The notes under the pieces: model-generated
Database searches by the model: none
Seen by the model: only the letters and a program-made list of their open reading frames with translations
What the model was told of the DNA's origin: nothing
NCBI GenBank assembly: GCA_002633005.1
Contig: NMRA01000710.1
Location: 58,065-122,064 of the forward strand
Source of the DNA: Phoronis australis
Lineage: Eukaryota > Phoronida > Phoronidae
Length of the DNA: 64,000 nt
Direction: 5' to 3'
Program-made: the position numbers and the translations under genes
Shown: positions 54,159 to 64,000 of the stretch, piece after piece
How positions within the stretch are numbered: the first letter of the stretch is position 1
How the letters are laid out: the number at the start of each line of letters is the position of its first letter

Positions 54159-54640
54159 GTGTGTGACTGTGTACTTGGCAAAATATGTTTTTACAGCTAC
54201 AACAGCCCTCTCTCTGCCATGGACAGTGCATTCTTCCAAGTACCCTTAAATAACCAAGAATCCCATAGTCTAAAACAAACCCTCTCTTTAAAATCTCACC
54301 CTGTGGGACAGTGTCAGCTGTGGACAGGTCCTGTAAATAAGAGGAGATACGGTGTTCACAGTGTTAAATTTCGTGGGAAATATATCAGAGTACAGGCTCA
54401 TCGCTTGTCTTATTACTTGTATGGCACGCCCCAGCGACTGTCCCAGTCCCACCAGGTTTCCCACCACTGACATAACCCTTCCTGTATAAAATTCTCTCAC
54501 CTTTCTTATGAACCCCCCCCAAAATTAACAACTCCAGGCAAATTTGCAAAAATAATGGGGGAATGCACTGGTCATTGGGGATACAAATCATGCCTGCTGA
54601 ATATGGTAATCCTATCAAGAGCTTTTAAGTTTCGCTTTTC
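54159..54640 (+). pseudogene. His-Me finger (HNH-type) endonuclease relic
   Basis: One frame reads CQLWTGPVNKRRYGVH, a basic GKYIRVQAHRLSYYLYGTPQ, then VSHH, a TGA at 54468-54470, HNPSCIKFSHLSYEP, and further on ECTGHWGYKSCLL. The order C..W.G..YG..AHR..Y....VSH.CH...C...HLS.EP....C.GH....C is that of the zinc-binding loop homing-endonuclease family (zf-His_Me). The stop stands where the family has a metal-binding Cys, a one-base change. It starts about 30 bp after copy B of the dispersed repeat. Apart from that stop the motif is complete, so the decay looks recent or the locus was dead on arrival. Confidence 0.65.
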
Positions 54641-54849
54641 CAGTTGTCGTTTGGTTACTGGGGACAAATAAAACAACAAGAATAATGTATATTTTAAGCT
54701 GTATTGGGAATTTCAGGGTCACAGCTCTACAAATAAATATTTCACAGAGGGAACCAGATGGGTTCCTTAATTACAAGAGATAACACACACATTTCCGATA
54801 CCCAAAGTACACTTGAGTATCGAATGCTAAGTGGCACAGGTTAGCAATA

Positions 54850-55020
54850 GTACCAAATGGGTACATAATACCAAATGGGTATTGGCCGATTGCCTACCAA
54901 CTGGGTCGAGCAAAACGGCAAATTCAATAACAAGTACCAAATGGGTACAAACTGCCAAATGGGCAAATATCATATAAAGTACCAAGTGGGTACACTAAAC
55001 AGCCAACTGGGCTATAACAA
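54850..55020 (+). repeat. Array of CCAA(A/C/G)TGGG words
   Basis: Eight or so occurrences of CCAAATGGGTA and variants (CCAACTGGG, CCAAGTGGG) within 170 bp, spaced irregularly. TACCAAATGGGTA is nearly palindromic. No coding support. Confidence 0.7.
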
Positions 55021-55675
55021 CCTGCAAAGCAGGGTTCCGGACAAGCTGAGTGAGCAGACCAGCCGGAGTGATAAAAAGAGATATTGTAAGGAACGTGGAG
55101 TTGTGGCTCAGTATGTGCCGAGAGCTGAGACCGGGATGGAGAGAAGCAAGCTGCAGTGATGGATGCTCGAGTACAGGTCGGGTCGTTAGCCAATGACGTC
55201 GATTTTTGCCGGACGGTATCACGCTCCAGGCCTGAAGAAGCTACCAGCAGGGACTGCAAAAACAACAATAACCAACAGCAGATTTTGTTCGACAAAAGGG
55301 GGAGTGTGGGAAAGGTATCAATCGGTTGAGTGGAGATGTGGTACCCAGGGTAAGGGAGGGCGGGAGAAGTATAAAATTGGCTAATTAGGAAAACTTACGA
55401 GTGGACGTACTGTTGCTTGTGGCTGAGCCAACAGGAAGCTGGAGAGAAAGAACAAACAGCGCTACCATCGGACTTGGTAGGAACTAACTAGGAGTTAGAT
55501 ATGAAGGATGAAGGGCTGTCTAATGTTATTTGCCCAAATAATAGGATTTATGTTCGAACTGATTGCAAAAAATATAAAACGTATAATAAGCATTACAAAA
55601 AGTAGGTTTCGCGAGCAAACGCTTTAGACCATAAACAAGTAAGTCTCTTAACATTAACGTGGAAGTTATATATTG

Positions 55676-55748
55676 GTGGTAAGTGCAGTGGTAAAGCACG
55701 CGCGCTTTATCCGCCAGGTCGTGAGTTCGACTCTGCGTTACCTGCAGT
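55676..55748 (+). repeat. tRNA-like SINE head
   Basis: GGTAAGTGCAGTGGTAAAGC (A-box like) and GAGTTCGACTC (B box and T loop) with a partly pairing GGTAA..TTACC acceptor, followed by a T-rich tract from about 55768. The D and anticodon arms are imperfect. Best read as a tRNA-derived SINE fragment. Confidence 0.5.
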
Positions 55749-55839
55749 TTTTCCTGTTTGGCATGTTCTTTGTGTTTTTTTTTTCTTTTTTTCTTGGATA
55801 ATACTTCAGATTTTCAGAGGAAAAAACAGCAACCCCCCT

Positions 55840-55945
55840 CCCGACCTCCCCCATTCGGTGCTATGCGCATCTAAAACGGGCTTTGCACAAATGTTTACAG
55901 ACAAAATGTTGGGCCCCCCCTTGTGATATCCTAGATCCGCCACTG
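55840..55945. mobile_element. hAT-like element end
   Basis: Ends CTAGATCCGCCACTG (reverse of the CAGTGGCGGATCTAG terminus at 36508) after a C-run. No partner end identified within the tRNA-like neighbourhood. Confidence 0.45.
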
Positions 55946-57351
55946 TTTCCATACTATAAACAGATTTGTCAGTTTCGTGTTGGCCAACCTCTTCCTCAGG
56001 TAGTACTTGGCCTTTTTGTATTATTGGCTGGACTTTCGCTTGACATAGTAGCGCTTTCTGGAGTCCGCATTTCTCAACATTTTTTCATGGCACTGTTTTC
56101 AGACACGGTTAGTCCTGATGCCTCGTCCAGCTTCACCGTGGATTTCCCTTGTCCCACGGTTCCGGAATGAATGGCTGAATGACACAGCCCCGTGAAGTTT
56201 CGTGTGTGTCGTGATGTTTTTGGTGCATATGCATAAACTGCTGCATTCAAACTTTCATTGATGATTGTGTTGAACAGATATTGCATATCTCTTAGCTGTT
56301 CCTGGTCGAAGTGGGAATTGATTTTTGTTTGAATCGTTTTCAAGTGCTTTTCACTCAGTTCTAGATGCCGGTCACAGGGATATACCTAGGTTTCAAAACC
56401 CCGCTTGCCAGCTGGGCGAGTGAGCCAAAACATCTACCTGTCCAGCCCGAAGTTCAGTTGCCCAGCCGTTTGCGTCAGTTGCTGCCAATGTCAATGAAAA
56501 TCATCGTTTCGTGCGTTGATGTCACCATCTACTAGGGCCAGTATCGCTTTTAGAAAATGAATTCCTACTAAGAAACTTTTGAGGTCGATGAATTCCCAGC
56601 AACGCAAGACGTTGCCTTGGCGCAAAGCTACATGCTACAGCTACGGCGCCAATGTGGGTAAAAGACTTACCAGATACAATCTGACACAAAAGTATTTTTT
56701 ATTTAAAACTGCACTCTTCCTCCTTCCTGACACCAAAATGGAAGGGTCCAGCCAAAAGCAACAGCGCAATTAATCAACTTGTCATTAAGGAGTTTCCACC
56801 ATGCATTTTCTTACTTTTCCAGGTCTCAGTTTGCTAATATGAATCGAATACTATAAAATCTTACTAAAGAGGCACTTTTTATGACAAATAGTCGCAATTT
56901 TTTAATTTTGAAAAAAAAACTTATTTCTAAGTTTGCCGCCAAATGATGCAATGGGTGGACAACGGTTGGCCGTTTGACAACCGTTTGCAATGTCGGAACA
57001 CTGCAGGTCAGAAGACAAGGGCGATATTGGGCGAGAATGGACAATTATTATGCAGACAGAGAGCAGAGTGGATACAGGCATCACATTCAAGTACTTGAAG
57101 AATCAGACAATGAATTCGATTTCCCATTTAGCGAACTTTCGTCGGCTTTTAGGCCGTATGAACTCGACCCACTTGCACGAGAAATGCTGCAGACATGTAA
57201 GAGCCACAACCAACTCTACCAAGTGGTGGTCAATACTCACAAAATAGACACTTAATAATTACTGACAAAGGCCACAGTAAACCTGGGTTACTCGTATTCA
57301 CTATTGCCGTGAAGAAATGAGCACAGTCTAAACCACAATATGAACACGGGC
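55946..57351. other. No supported gene; one weak frame
   Basis: The plus frame 56974-57255 contains MDNYYADREQSGYRHH, ESDNEFDFPF and AFRPYELDPLA. An acidic lead-in plus RPYxxxPLA faintly recalls the start of ballast-domain proteins, but there is no cysteine cluster. It is not called as a gene. Confidence 0.3.
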
Positions 57352-58080
57352 AAATCACAATCAAGGTCCATATTCGGTGGCCACTTTTGGTGAAAAATGA
57401 AGGTTGTCATATAAACTGTAAAAGCTGGGTTATTTTAAAGTACCATCACTCCAGGTTTGTAATCTAAAATATTTTTACCCAAGAACCACCGAATAAAATT
57501 TTATGGCCTAATGCATCACAGTTGTATAAAAGGGTACATACACTACAACTTGTGGTCACAGCCCACTTCTGTCATGCAAAAATGCATAAGGTAGCTATTA
57601 TTTTAATAAGTTATTGATAAAATTGAAGAAGTATCACATACTAAAGTAAGAAAAGTTATTGCCGTGCTATTTCTTCTAGATGATGATACATTGCATATCT
57701 TAACACAGTATAATGAGAACTTCCTTCTCTTGCAATATGATTCTTACAAAAAGAAAATGACAAGTAACTACTTTTTTCAATTTATTTATCTAAACATCAT
57801 TCAACAAAGAATGGACTCACCGGAGACAGCCCAAGAGTTGTTATCTCTGCGGCGAAGGATGTTAAAGTTGAGTCCCGATGAGTTGCCAGCAGTCACTGGT
57901 ACGGTGCGCGGCTTTAGACGCTCTGCGGCTGGGTTAAAGATCTTTTATAGGCCTAACTATCCCCAATTCCCGTACCAGGGTGAATTTCAAAAAATAACTT
58001 GACTTGGCTGCGTCAGATGTGATATGCGACGTTGATGTTGAAATTGCGCCATATTTTTTATGTTGATTTCCTTTGTTGGT

Positions 58081-59061
58081 TTATAATTCATATATTGCAA
58101 TGTAGGCATCCTGGGGAGGCTTGGATGTACTTGTGACTGTAGAGTCGTCAAAATTTATCCATTCCCATGCTGACGATTTAACACAGCATGTATAATGACC
58201 ACCCGTCGTCTTTCTTCCATGGTGTTCAATGACTGCTTTTATTTTGTAGCCGGAGAGGTCATACGAGGAAATCTTTGTGTTGATTTTTTCACCATTAGTC
58301 GCGGTACGTAAGATATGAATACAAAGGTATTTTGGCGGTTTTACTAATGACCATGTGAGCTGGCCACTGAGACTATTACAGTTTGGGCAACTAAAGTCCT
58401 CGATGTCCAACGACGTCCACAAGCTGTGCCACAACTCCTGCATAGTTATTTCTTTCCTTAGCGTTGGGAGGTAGACGGTCAACTCCCAGTCTATCTGTGT
58501 TTTTTCCTTTGTTGTTGTGCAGTTATTACAGCTCCTAGTTTGCTTCTTCACGTGTTGGAAGGTACTAGTAACCTCAGACGTTACATTATCAGCGTTGTGA
58601 GCAAGTGTGTCAACGTGCCATTGGTTCAGTAACCATAGTAAAAATTCATGGGCATCCTGTTGACTTCCGTTGCCAAGAGAGTTGTTCTGTAATCTTAGTT
58701 TATTCAAAATTTCAGACGGAGTTGATGTATACCTTTTAGTTGCTTCATATGTGTTCACAAGGATGGTTTTCATATTGTTTTTCTTGTTGATATTGTATTT
58801 GTGCCAGTTGAGGTTGCATGAAAAGATAGCTTGAAGTGTAGAGTTCACAAAACACGTGTTTCTAACATTGCAAAGACCAAATCTTTTATCTTTTGTTGAT
58901 TTTTCGTTTGACTTCCTTGATATCGGGGATGACGAAGTAGCTAATTGTGTTTCAATCTCGGGCTTAGAAATGTTGCAGAGTTGCCATTCTGTAAATTGCT
59001 TGTTATTTCTTGATAAATATATTGTATAGCTACATCTAAGAGCTGTCTGAGTTAATTGATG
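58081..59061 (-). CDS. Ubiquitin-specific protease (peptidase C19) domain protein
   Basis: Open for 326 codons to TAA at 58081. The Cys box GLCNVRNTCFVNSTLQAI has the catalytic Cys (TGT at 58852-58854). Then GSQQDAHEFLLWLLNQ (the QQDA box), a zinc-binding pair of CxxC motifs (SCNNC and SCPNC), and the His box KTTGGHYTCCV with WINFDDSTV, giving the catalytic His and Asp, ending AYIAIYEL. So all catalytic parts of a compact USP are present in one intronless frame. It should remove ubiquitin from proteins. There is no ATG before the Cys box; the start must come from an upstream exon (possible acceptor ending at 59047) or a non-ATG codon. It is not obviously one of the standard conserved USPs. 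The location between inverted repeats suggests a mobile-element gene. Confidence 0.85.
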   Translation of the reverse strand, partial: HQLTQTALRCSYTIYLSRNNKQFTEWQLCNISKPEIETQLATSSSPISRKSNEKSTKDKRFGLCNVRNTCFVNSTLQAIFSCNLNWHKYNINKKNNMKTILVNTYEATKRYTSTPSEILNKLRLQNNSLGNGSQQDAHEFLLWLLNQWHVDTLAHNADNVTSEVTSTFQHVKKQTRSCNNCTTTKEKTQIDWELTVYLPTLRKEITMQELWHSLWTSLDIEDFSCPNCNSLSGQLTWSLVKPPKYLCIHILRTATNGEKINTKISSYDLSGYKIKAVIEHHGRKTTGGHYTCCVKSSAWEWINFDDSTVTSTSKPPQDAYIAIYEL

Positions 59062-59149
59062 CTATTTGCCTAGTTTTCAACACATTCACAAGTTGGTCAA
59101 AATAGTTAAAGCAATGCTAGGCCCAGTGTTCGACTTGTAAACAGTAAAA

Positions 59150-60400
59150 AATTGTACTGGCTGGGGGTACGTACACTACGCACAGCTAATCAACGTCAAA
59201 TTTTGACTAAGTTACAAATGTACGGGATTATCTCGAATTTTGTGCTGCCTCTACTAGTTGTTTTGTTCCAAGTTGTCTTGAGTGATAGAGAACCTGTCTC
59301 TGCAGCATCAGTTGTCACATGACATGTCTTCGAGGGTGTTATTAGCCAAGTCCTGTGTGGCATTTTATTGTCCACAAATTTAATAATGTCCTTTGCTTTT
59401 TTGTCAGACTGGATGCATTTTGGAAATATCAGTATTGTTCATGAGAACAGCAGTATATAAAAATAATTGTGGGCAATACTTTATAGAACAGAGGTTGAAG
59501 GTACGTACACTACACAGGGGTACGTATACTGCATTTCAATAACTTGTCAGGTTTCTAAAAAATACATAGAATCTACTTAGAGTAGTTCATTTACCAAATC
59601 TATTCAAAGAGTGCAACTAACAAGTACAGCATAAATGTATATATCCGTCGGCCATTCTTTGAAAACAGGCACATGTTAATATATGGGGGTACGTACACTA
59701 CACAAATGCTAATATTTCACTCAAAACAAATGTATTTGTAATTTTCACCCTTTTAACCCAGCATTTTAATGGAGGAAAATGTCTGTGACAAACGTTGCAC
59801 ACTTAACATGTAATATTTTTTCATGGTATTTATTCACTTGGGGGTACACTACACGGGGGTACGTACACTACACGGGGGTACGTACACTACACGGGGGTAC
59901 GTACACTACATTTGAAAGACAAGTCAGGTTTGTAACTAAATACTAAGAACCTACTGAGAGTTAGTTGACTTAAATCAATTCAAAGAGAAAAAAAACACAG
60001 CATTGAATTTGCATATCTGTCATATTTTGAAAATAGGCACAAATTAAGATGTGGGGGTACGTACACTACACAAATGCTAATATTTCACTCAAAACAAATG
60101 TATTTGCAATAAAAACCCTTTTAACCTATCATTTTTAAGGAAGGAAATTGTCTATGACCAATTTTGCTCACTTACCAAGTGATATTTTTATTTCATAGCA
60201 TTTGTAAATATGGGGGTACGTACACTACAAGGGGGGTACGTACACTACATCACTGTTTCGGCATCACACGGTAACATAACGTTGTATGGCCATTTATTTT
60301 TCTTTGGTGATAATAAACACCATGTTGTTATTTAAAAGGCAATAATTTCATTTGCAATGACCATTTGTGTTACTGAATTCCACATGGGGTACGTACACAA
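59150..60400 (+). repeat. Iterated GTACGTACACTAC motifs in a tandem block
   Basis: Exact 13-mer copies at 59168, 59501, 59690, 59860, 59879, 59899, 60059, 60216 and 60236, plus variants near 59521, 59843 and 60390, nearly all preceded by GGGG and all in the same orientation. Two copies of a roughly 370-bp unit (59500-59895 and 59896-60250) underlie much of it; shared text includes AAATGCTAATATTTCACTCA. The block starts about 100 bp upstream of the protease frame. Confidence 0.92.
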
Positions 60401-61010
60401 CAATTTGTTAGCGTTTTTGGCCCATTTTCAACATAGCAAAACCCAGTCAATATCCAAATTTTTGGTTTGTATAGATATTGAATAATTTGCCGTGTTGCCT
60501 AGGCTAACATATTCTACAGTTCTTCTTATTACAGAGTGTAAACTTTAGTTTTTAACCTTCTTTACAGTAGGTGAGGGTTAGAAACACAGAATTCACAAAA
60601 TTCGTAACGATTGCCTGTTTTATGATGAATCCTGCCATTTCTCAATGATGAAGCACAACTTCTTCTAAGTGATTCTGAAAGTGACTCAATTTATTTCCAG
60701 TCATATCAAAGCATTTGCTTACTTAATAAAATAAATTTCTTTTCTACTGTTCACAGTTGAAATTTGTAAAACGGCCACTGGTAACGCTAAAAAAGCATGA
60801 AATTCATAGACAAAATCATGCATAAATTACTCAAACATTGACCGATCTATTTGGATGATTCTTTTTTAATTTGCACAACTAAATAACCTTTTGCATATGA
60901 GATTCAGTTGGCATTTGGTAAGTGACCAAAAAAATTATTTTAGACCGTAACACAGTCAACTCTCGAATATGGACCTTGATTGCGATTTAGCCGATAAGTC
61001 TATTTGTAGT
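60400..61010. other. No feature beyond the right inverted repeat
   Basis: AT-rich. Contains only the 60964-60988 inverted repeat. Confidence 0.4.
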
Positions 61011-61039
61011 AGCACTCGATCTGGACTGGGGTCCAGGAC

Positions 61040-62190
61040 CTGGCATCACTCGCCCTAGAATGGAGGCAGTTTGTTCGTTACCCTCTAGTCATCTGAATTC
61101 TACACATTTAGAAGTTTTGTTTAAATCCTTTGTACTTCCACACATTGATTATTGTGATATTATATATCAGTCTGCCAATACGGGTGCAACATTTGGAGAG
61201 GTTACAATATCAAGCCGCCTTACTCATTACCGGAGCTTACAGGGGATCCAACAGTGTTAAGGTTTTGAATAGTCTCAAGTGGCCCAAACTGTCTACTCGA
61301 CGCAATCTTCACATGACCACATTTACTTTCAAGATAATAAACAATGTCAACAACGTGTCTGTCAAAAAATATTTGATCTATATACTAGACAAGGCCATCG
61401 TAGTGATTTGAGATCCTCCATCCCATAGGCAATTCCTCCGTCGTTCAGTCAGGCATTCAGAAGGTCTACAGTCATGATGTGCATCAACAACTGGAATTCT
61501 CTTCCAGTCTCTATTAAGGAAAGCTTATCTCTTTTCCGAGTATAAAACATAAATTTAGAACTGTTTTTCCTAATTTTGATAACTCAACACCCTTGACTCA
61601 ATTCTCCCTTACCCGCGATAACGAAATAGCATTGTACAGATCAAGATGTGGCCTTTTTCTCAACTCTGACAAGTTCAGGCACAACTTTAGTAATGTCTCT
61701 CTAAACTGTAAATGTGGTGACCACCAATCTTATCCTCATATTTTCTTCAAATGTCCCCTTATCGAATACCTGAGAGACTCACTCTTTCATGCACGCAGTG
61801 ATAACCAATCAATTGTTAACGCTCTCAACTCTTGTAATAATATCCCTACTAGAGTTACATTATTACTGAATGGTAGTCCTAACCTTGACTTCGTTCTCAA
61901 CGAATTCCTCTTAAGCAACGTTAGCAAATTTTTATTTAGCGTTTATCCATATTGTTGCATCTGACTTCCCTACATGAATCTGTACATATTTTTGTTTTTA
62001 TGTATCTGTAATAGCCTATCTAAGTATTGGAATACTTATTTTAGATACTACTTAACTGTATATACCTCTATGCATATAAGTTTCATTTATGAATTGTTTA
62101 CAACCCAGATATAATGCTTCGCGGTTTCTGGGTTTGTTATTATTTCTTTGTATGTTCTGTGCATCCTTCAATAAATATATATCACTTACC
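61040..62190 (+). mobile_element. 5'-truncated, broken LINE (non-LTR retrotransposon) 3' end
   Basis: Reverse-transcriptase C-terminal pieces in shifting frames: LFKSFVLPHIDYCDIIYQSA, then LERLQYQAALLITGAYRG, LKWPKLSTRRNLHMTTFTFK. Then a frame at 61593-61964 reads RSRCGLFLNSDKFRHNF, CKCGDHQSYPHIFFKCPLIE, a zinc-knuckle-like tail. The VLPHxDYC..I and LQ..A...ITGA pattern is that of CR1/Jockey-type clades. A 3' UTR follows, with a hairpin (AACCCAGA..TCTGGGTT near 62104-62135) and an AATAAATATATAT tail ending near 62182. Dead copy. Confidence 0.85.
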
Positions 62191-62502
62191 CTCTGACACA
62201 GCGCCACCTATACTACAAAGTGGCCCTGTGGAAACATGATGAACGACCCACGGATTCCGTGTGTGGGCATCAATGCGCATGCCTTAGTTTTACTTCCTAT
62301 GTAAACAAAATGGTTCACTGTGTGCGTGAAAAGGTACCGGGTATATTGCTTTGTGTTCTGTTGCACTGGAATAATAATCATTTTGATGGAGTGCATTTGG
62401 ACTCATCCTGAATCTAATTTACTGATTTTAGACGTTTTATGTTCACGTTAGTTGTATAAAGTTCTTTCTAAGTCGTCATATTTGGGTCTGGGACCGGTGT
62501 CG

Positions 62503-62635
62503 CGTGAAATTTCTTCCCCGCCCGTGAAATTTCTTCCCACTCTGACCCTTTTGCGCATGCGCGGTATTGAGGGGAAGTTACTTCACGTCTAAGGCATGAA
62601 ATTTCTTCCCCCGTGAAATTTCTTCCCAAATGAAG
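62503..62635 (+). repeat. TGAAATTTCTTCCC repeated four times
   Basis: GTGAAATTTCTTCCC occurs as two close pairs at about 62506-62540 and 62598-62630, separated by a CpG-rich GCGCATGCGCGG. The flanks (62200-62500 and 62640-64000) hold no supported gene. Confidence 0.75.
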
Positions 62636-62639
62636 ACGG

Positions 62640-64000
62640 CAAAGCACAGCTGTAAAATAAGCCTAAAAATATAAATTCACTACGTGTGTGATAATATAAC
62701 GATTTTAGTCAATTGCCATTGTTATGTTAGACATTGGTAAATGAATTATAATTAGATTTACTTCAATTCAGTCGCCGGTCAGTAGGTTTGCGCACGTATG
62801 GCGTTGACTTTGCGGGTTGTCACCATGCTTTTGTTTGTTTTATTGTACTCTGTAAACTGTATTATGAGTTAATATTACTTACGTTAATAAACCTGTCATC
62901 CTCTGTCTCGCTCTCTCTGTCTCTTTCTCTCTACTTGCGGGCAGGAATCCCGTTAGCTAGGTAGGATCGTGCCCCTGCTGCCGTGGAGTGCATCCGGACC
63001 GGGGAGTCCTCTGTTGAAAGGCAAATTAGTAAAAAGCTCTTTCAAAAAAGAGACATTCTGTAGACTATATACTTATAATTGATTCATAAGATTAAAATAT
63101 TTCTGAATTTCATTTCCTGGCCTGGGCGTGGCCCGACCTTAGGCCCGTCGCGGTGACGACGCTCTTCGTCTTCACTCCGATCTGAGTGTTCTTTTTCGCT
63201 TGTACTGAATTTCCTTCAAGAATATGTTAGAAATACTCGAATGGGTAAAAATACTCGGTTGGGTATATTCCCAGTAAGGCATTATCATTTGTTGTGGTAC
63301 GTAATAAGTTAAAATAATCGACGCCCACATGTATGACCGAAGGCGATGATCCCGGAGAAAAAAGGTGTCCTGTGTGAAATAGCGTTCCTACATCATCAAA
63401 CGCATCTTTCAGAAAAGTCTTACAAAAATGTACACTAAAAGAAAACACAGAAATTGGAAACCTTGTTTTTTCCAGGAACTTCAGTTCATAAGATTCGAAA
63501 AAAGGGAAATTTTCAAAATCGGTTTAGGAAAGCTCCAGCAAGCAAAATAATTAGCGAGAATCAGGAAACGTATTAAAAACTCTAAGGTCATTTTACAAAA
63601 TCACACGCCGTGGGAAAAATGGACCATCACAGCTACAATGGGTAAACATTGCAGTAAAATATTTACACTTTCTTGCTAAGGAAACTGAATTCGCAGATTA
63701 AAAATCTTTGAATGCGCCCTGAGCGCGTGGAGCGCTCCGAAAATGAAGCCGGAGATCAATCCTTGATAAACAAGACTATTTTAGTCTGTTATATTCCATA
63801 GTGTTGTATACCAAGGAACTTGCAAATATATATGTAGTAAGAATTACTTACTTCATGTGGGAACAAGACGAACGAGTATCCTGCGTGAATTGAAATAAGG
63901 TGCACATCAAACCATTTAACAAACAGTTTTCAATTCGTAGGCCTATCAAAAATGTCTTGACAATTCGCAAAAACTAAAAATGTCCAAGAAAATTATTTCT
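62640..64000. other. No supported gene to the window end
   Basis: A CT-rich tract (CTCTGTCTC..) at about 62905-62935. A possible 29-nt minus-strand mini-exon at 63852-63880 (good GTAAGT donor, CAG acceptor) has no partner, so it is not called. Confidence 0.35.

Larger units (their letters stand above)
57352..60988 (-). mobile_element. Putative mobile element carrying a ubiquitin protease
   Basis: CAATCAAGGTCCATATTCG at 57358-57376 recurs exactly, inverted, at 60964-60982, extending to about 25 of 26 bases (57352 and 60988). Between lie the USP-like frame and, on its 5' side, a 750-bp tandem block with GTACGTACACTAC iterations. No target duplication or transposase is visible, so the mobile nature is inferred from the inverted ends and subterminal motif arrays. 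Confidence 0.4.

Noticed and set aside
55676-55748. Functional tRNA gene
   Set aside because: Acceptor stem pairs only over five bases and the D arm is poor; SINE head more likely.
57664-58002. 112-codon plus frame beside the protease
   Set aside because: Includes MDSPETAQELLSLRRRM and LSPDELPAVTGTV, but no family recognised and no evidence of expression; left uncalled.
63852-63880. 29-nt minus-strand mini-exon with GTAAGT donor
   Set aside because: No partner exon and no recognisable peptide; good splice sites alone are not enough.

Overview
This is animal nuclear DNA, not prokaryotic. Coding sequence is split into short exons with GT..AG introns, the intergenic and intronic DNA is AT-rich, minisatellites are dense, and there are SINE-like, LINE and terminal-inverted-repeat DNA elements. 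The species cannot be fixed from the sequence. The gene set (a mitochondrial ABCB8 transporter, a CD9-type tetraspanin, THAP transposon proteins, a P2X7-tail-like domain) fits an invertebrate metazoan.

Region 1 (1-28 kb): one complete gene, ABCB8, on the plus strand. I could join 16 coding exons (682-26962) with every junction phase matching, giving 725 residues: mitochondrial presequence, six-helix ABC transmembrane domain and one complete ATPase domain. Exon 1 is too short to stand out as an open frame and was found by phase matching. Nearly every intron carries a minisatellite. Five arrays are built from exon-edge sequence: the exon 3 donor, the exon 6 acceptor, the exon 11 donor with its P-loop, the exon 15 donor and the terminal exon. 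Intron 13 also holds a 1.8-kb TTAA-flanked DNA element with a 160-bp hAT-like MITE nested in it.

Region 2 (28-46 kb): a degraded THAP transposon copy (about 29.1-29.9 kb), then a four-cysteine, CD9-like tetraspanin on the minus strand, convergent with ABCB8. Six exons (42426 down to 31530) encode its last 196 residues. The first coding exon, with the start and first membrane helix, was not found and may lie beyond the window. Introns hold dispersed repeats, a perfect 23-bp hairpin and a cluster of CTTAAG palindromes.

Region 3 (46.8-48.5 kb): a 1.69-kb DNA transposon with 147-bp near-identical inverted termini and TTAA at both ends. It holds a broken THAP-transposase front half on the plus strand and, on the opposite strand, an open frame with the start of a P2X7-receptor C-terminal (ballast, zinc-cysteine) domain.

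Region 4 (48.5-64 kb): no ordinary host gene recognised. It holds a second copy of the intron 13 repeat, a broken His-Me/HNH-type endonuclease frame, an apparently intact ubiquitin-specific protease domain (58081-59061, minus) preceded by iterated GTACGTACACTAC motifs and bracketed by an inverted repeat, and a 5'-truncated LINE.

Best candidates for something new: the transposon carrying a P2X7 ballast-type domain, the protease-containing putative mobile element with its motif array, and the repeated growth of minisatellites from exon edges in one housekeeping gene.
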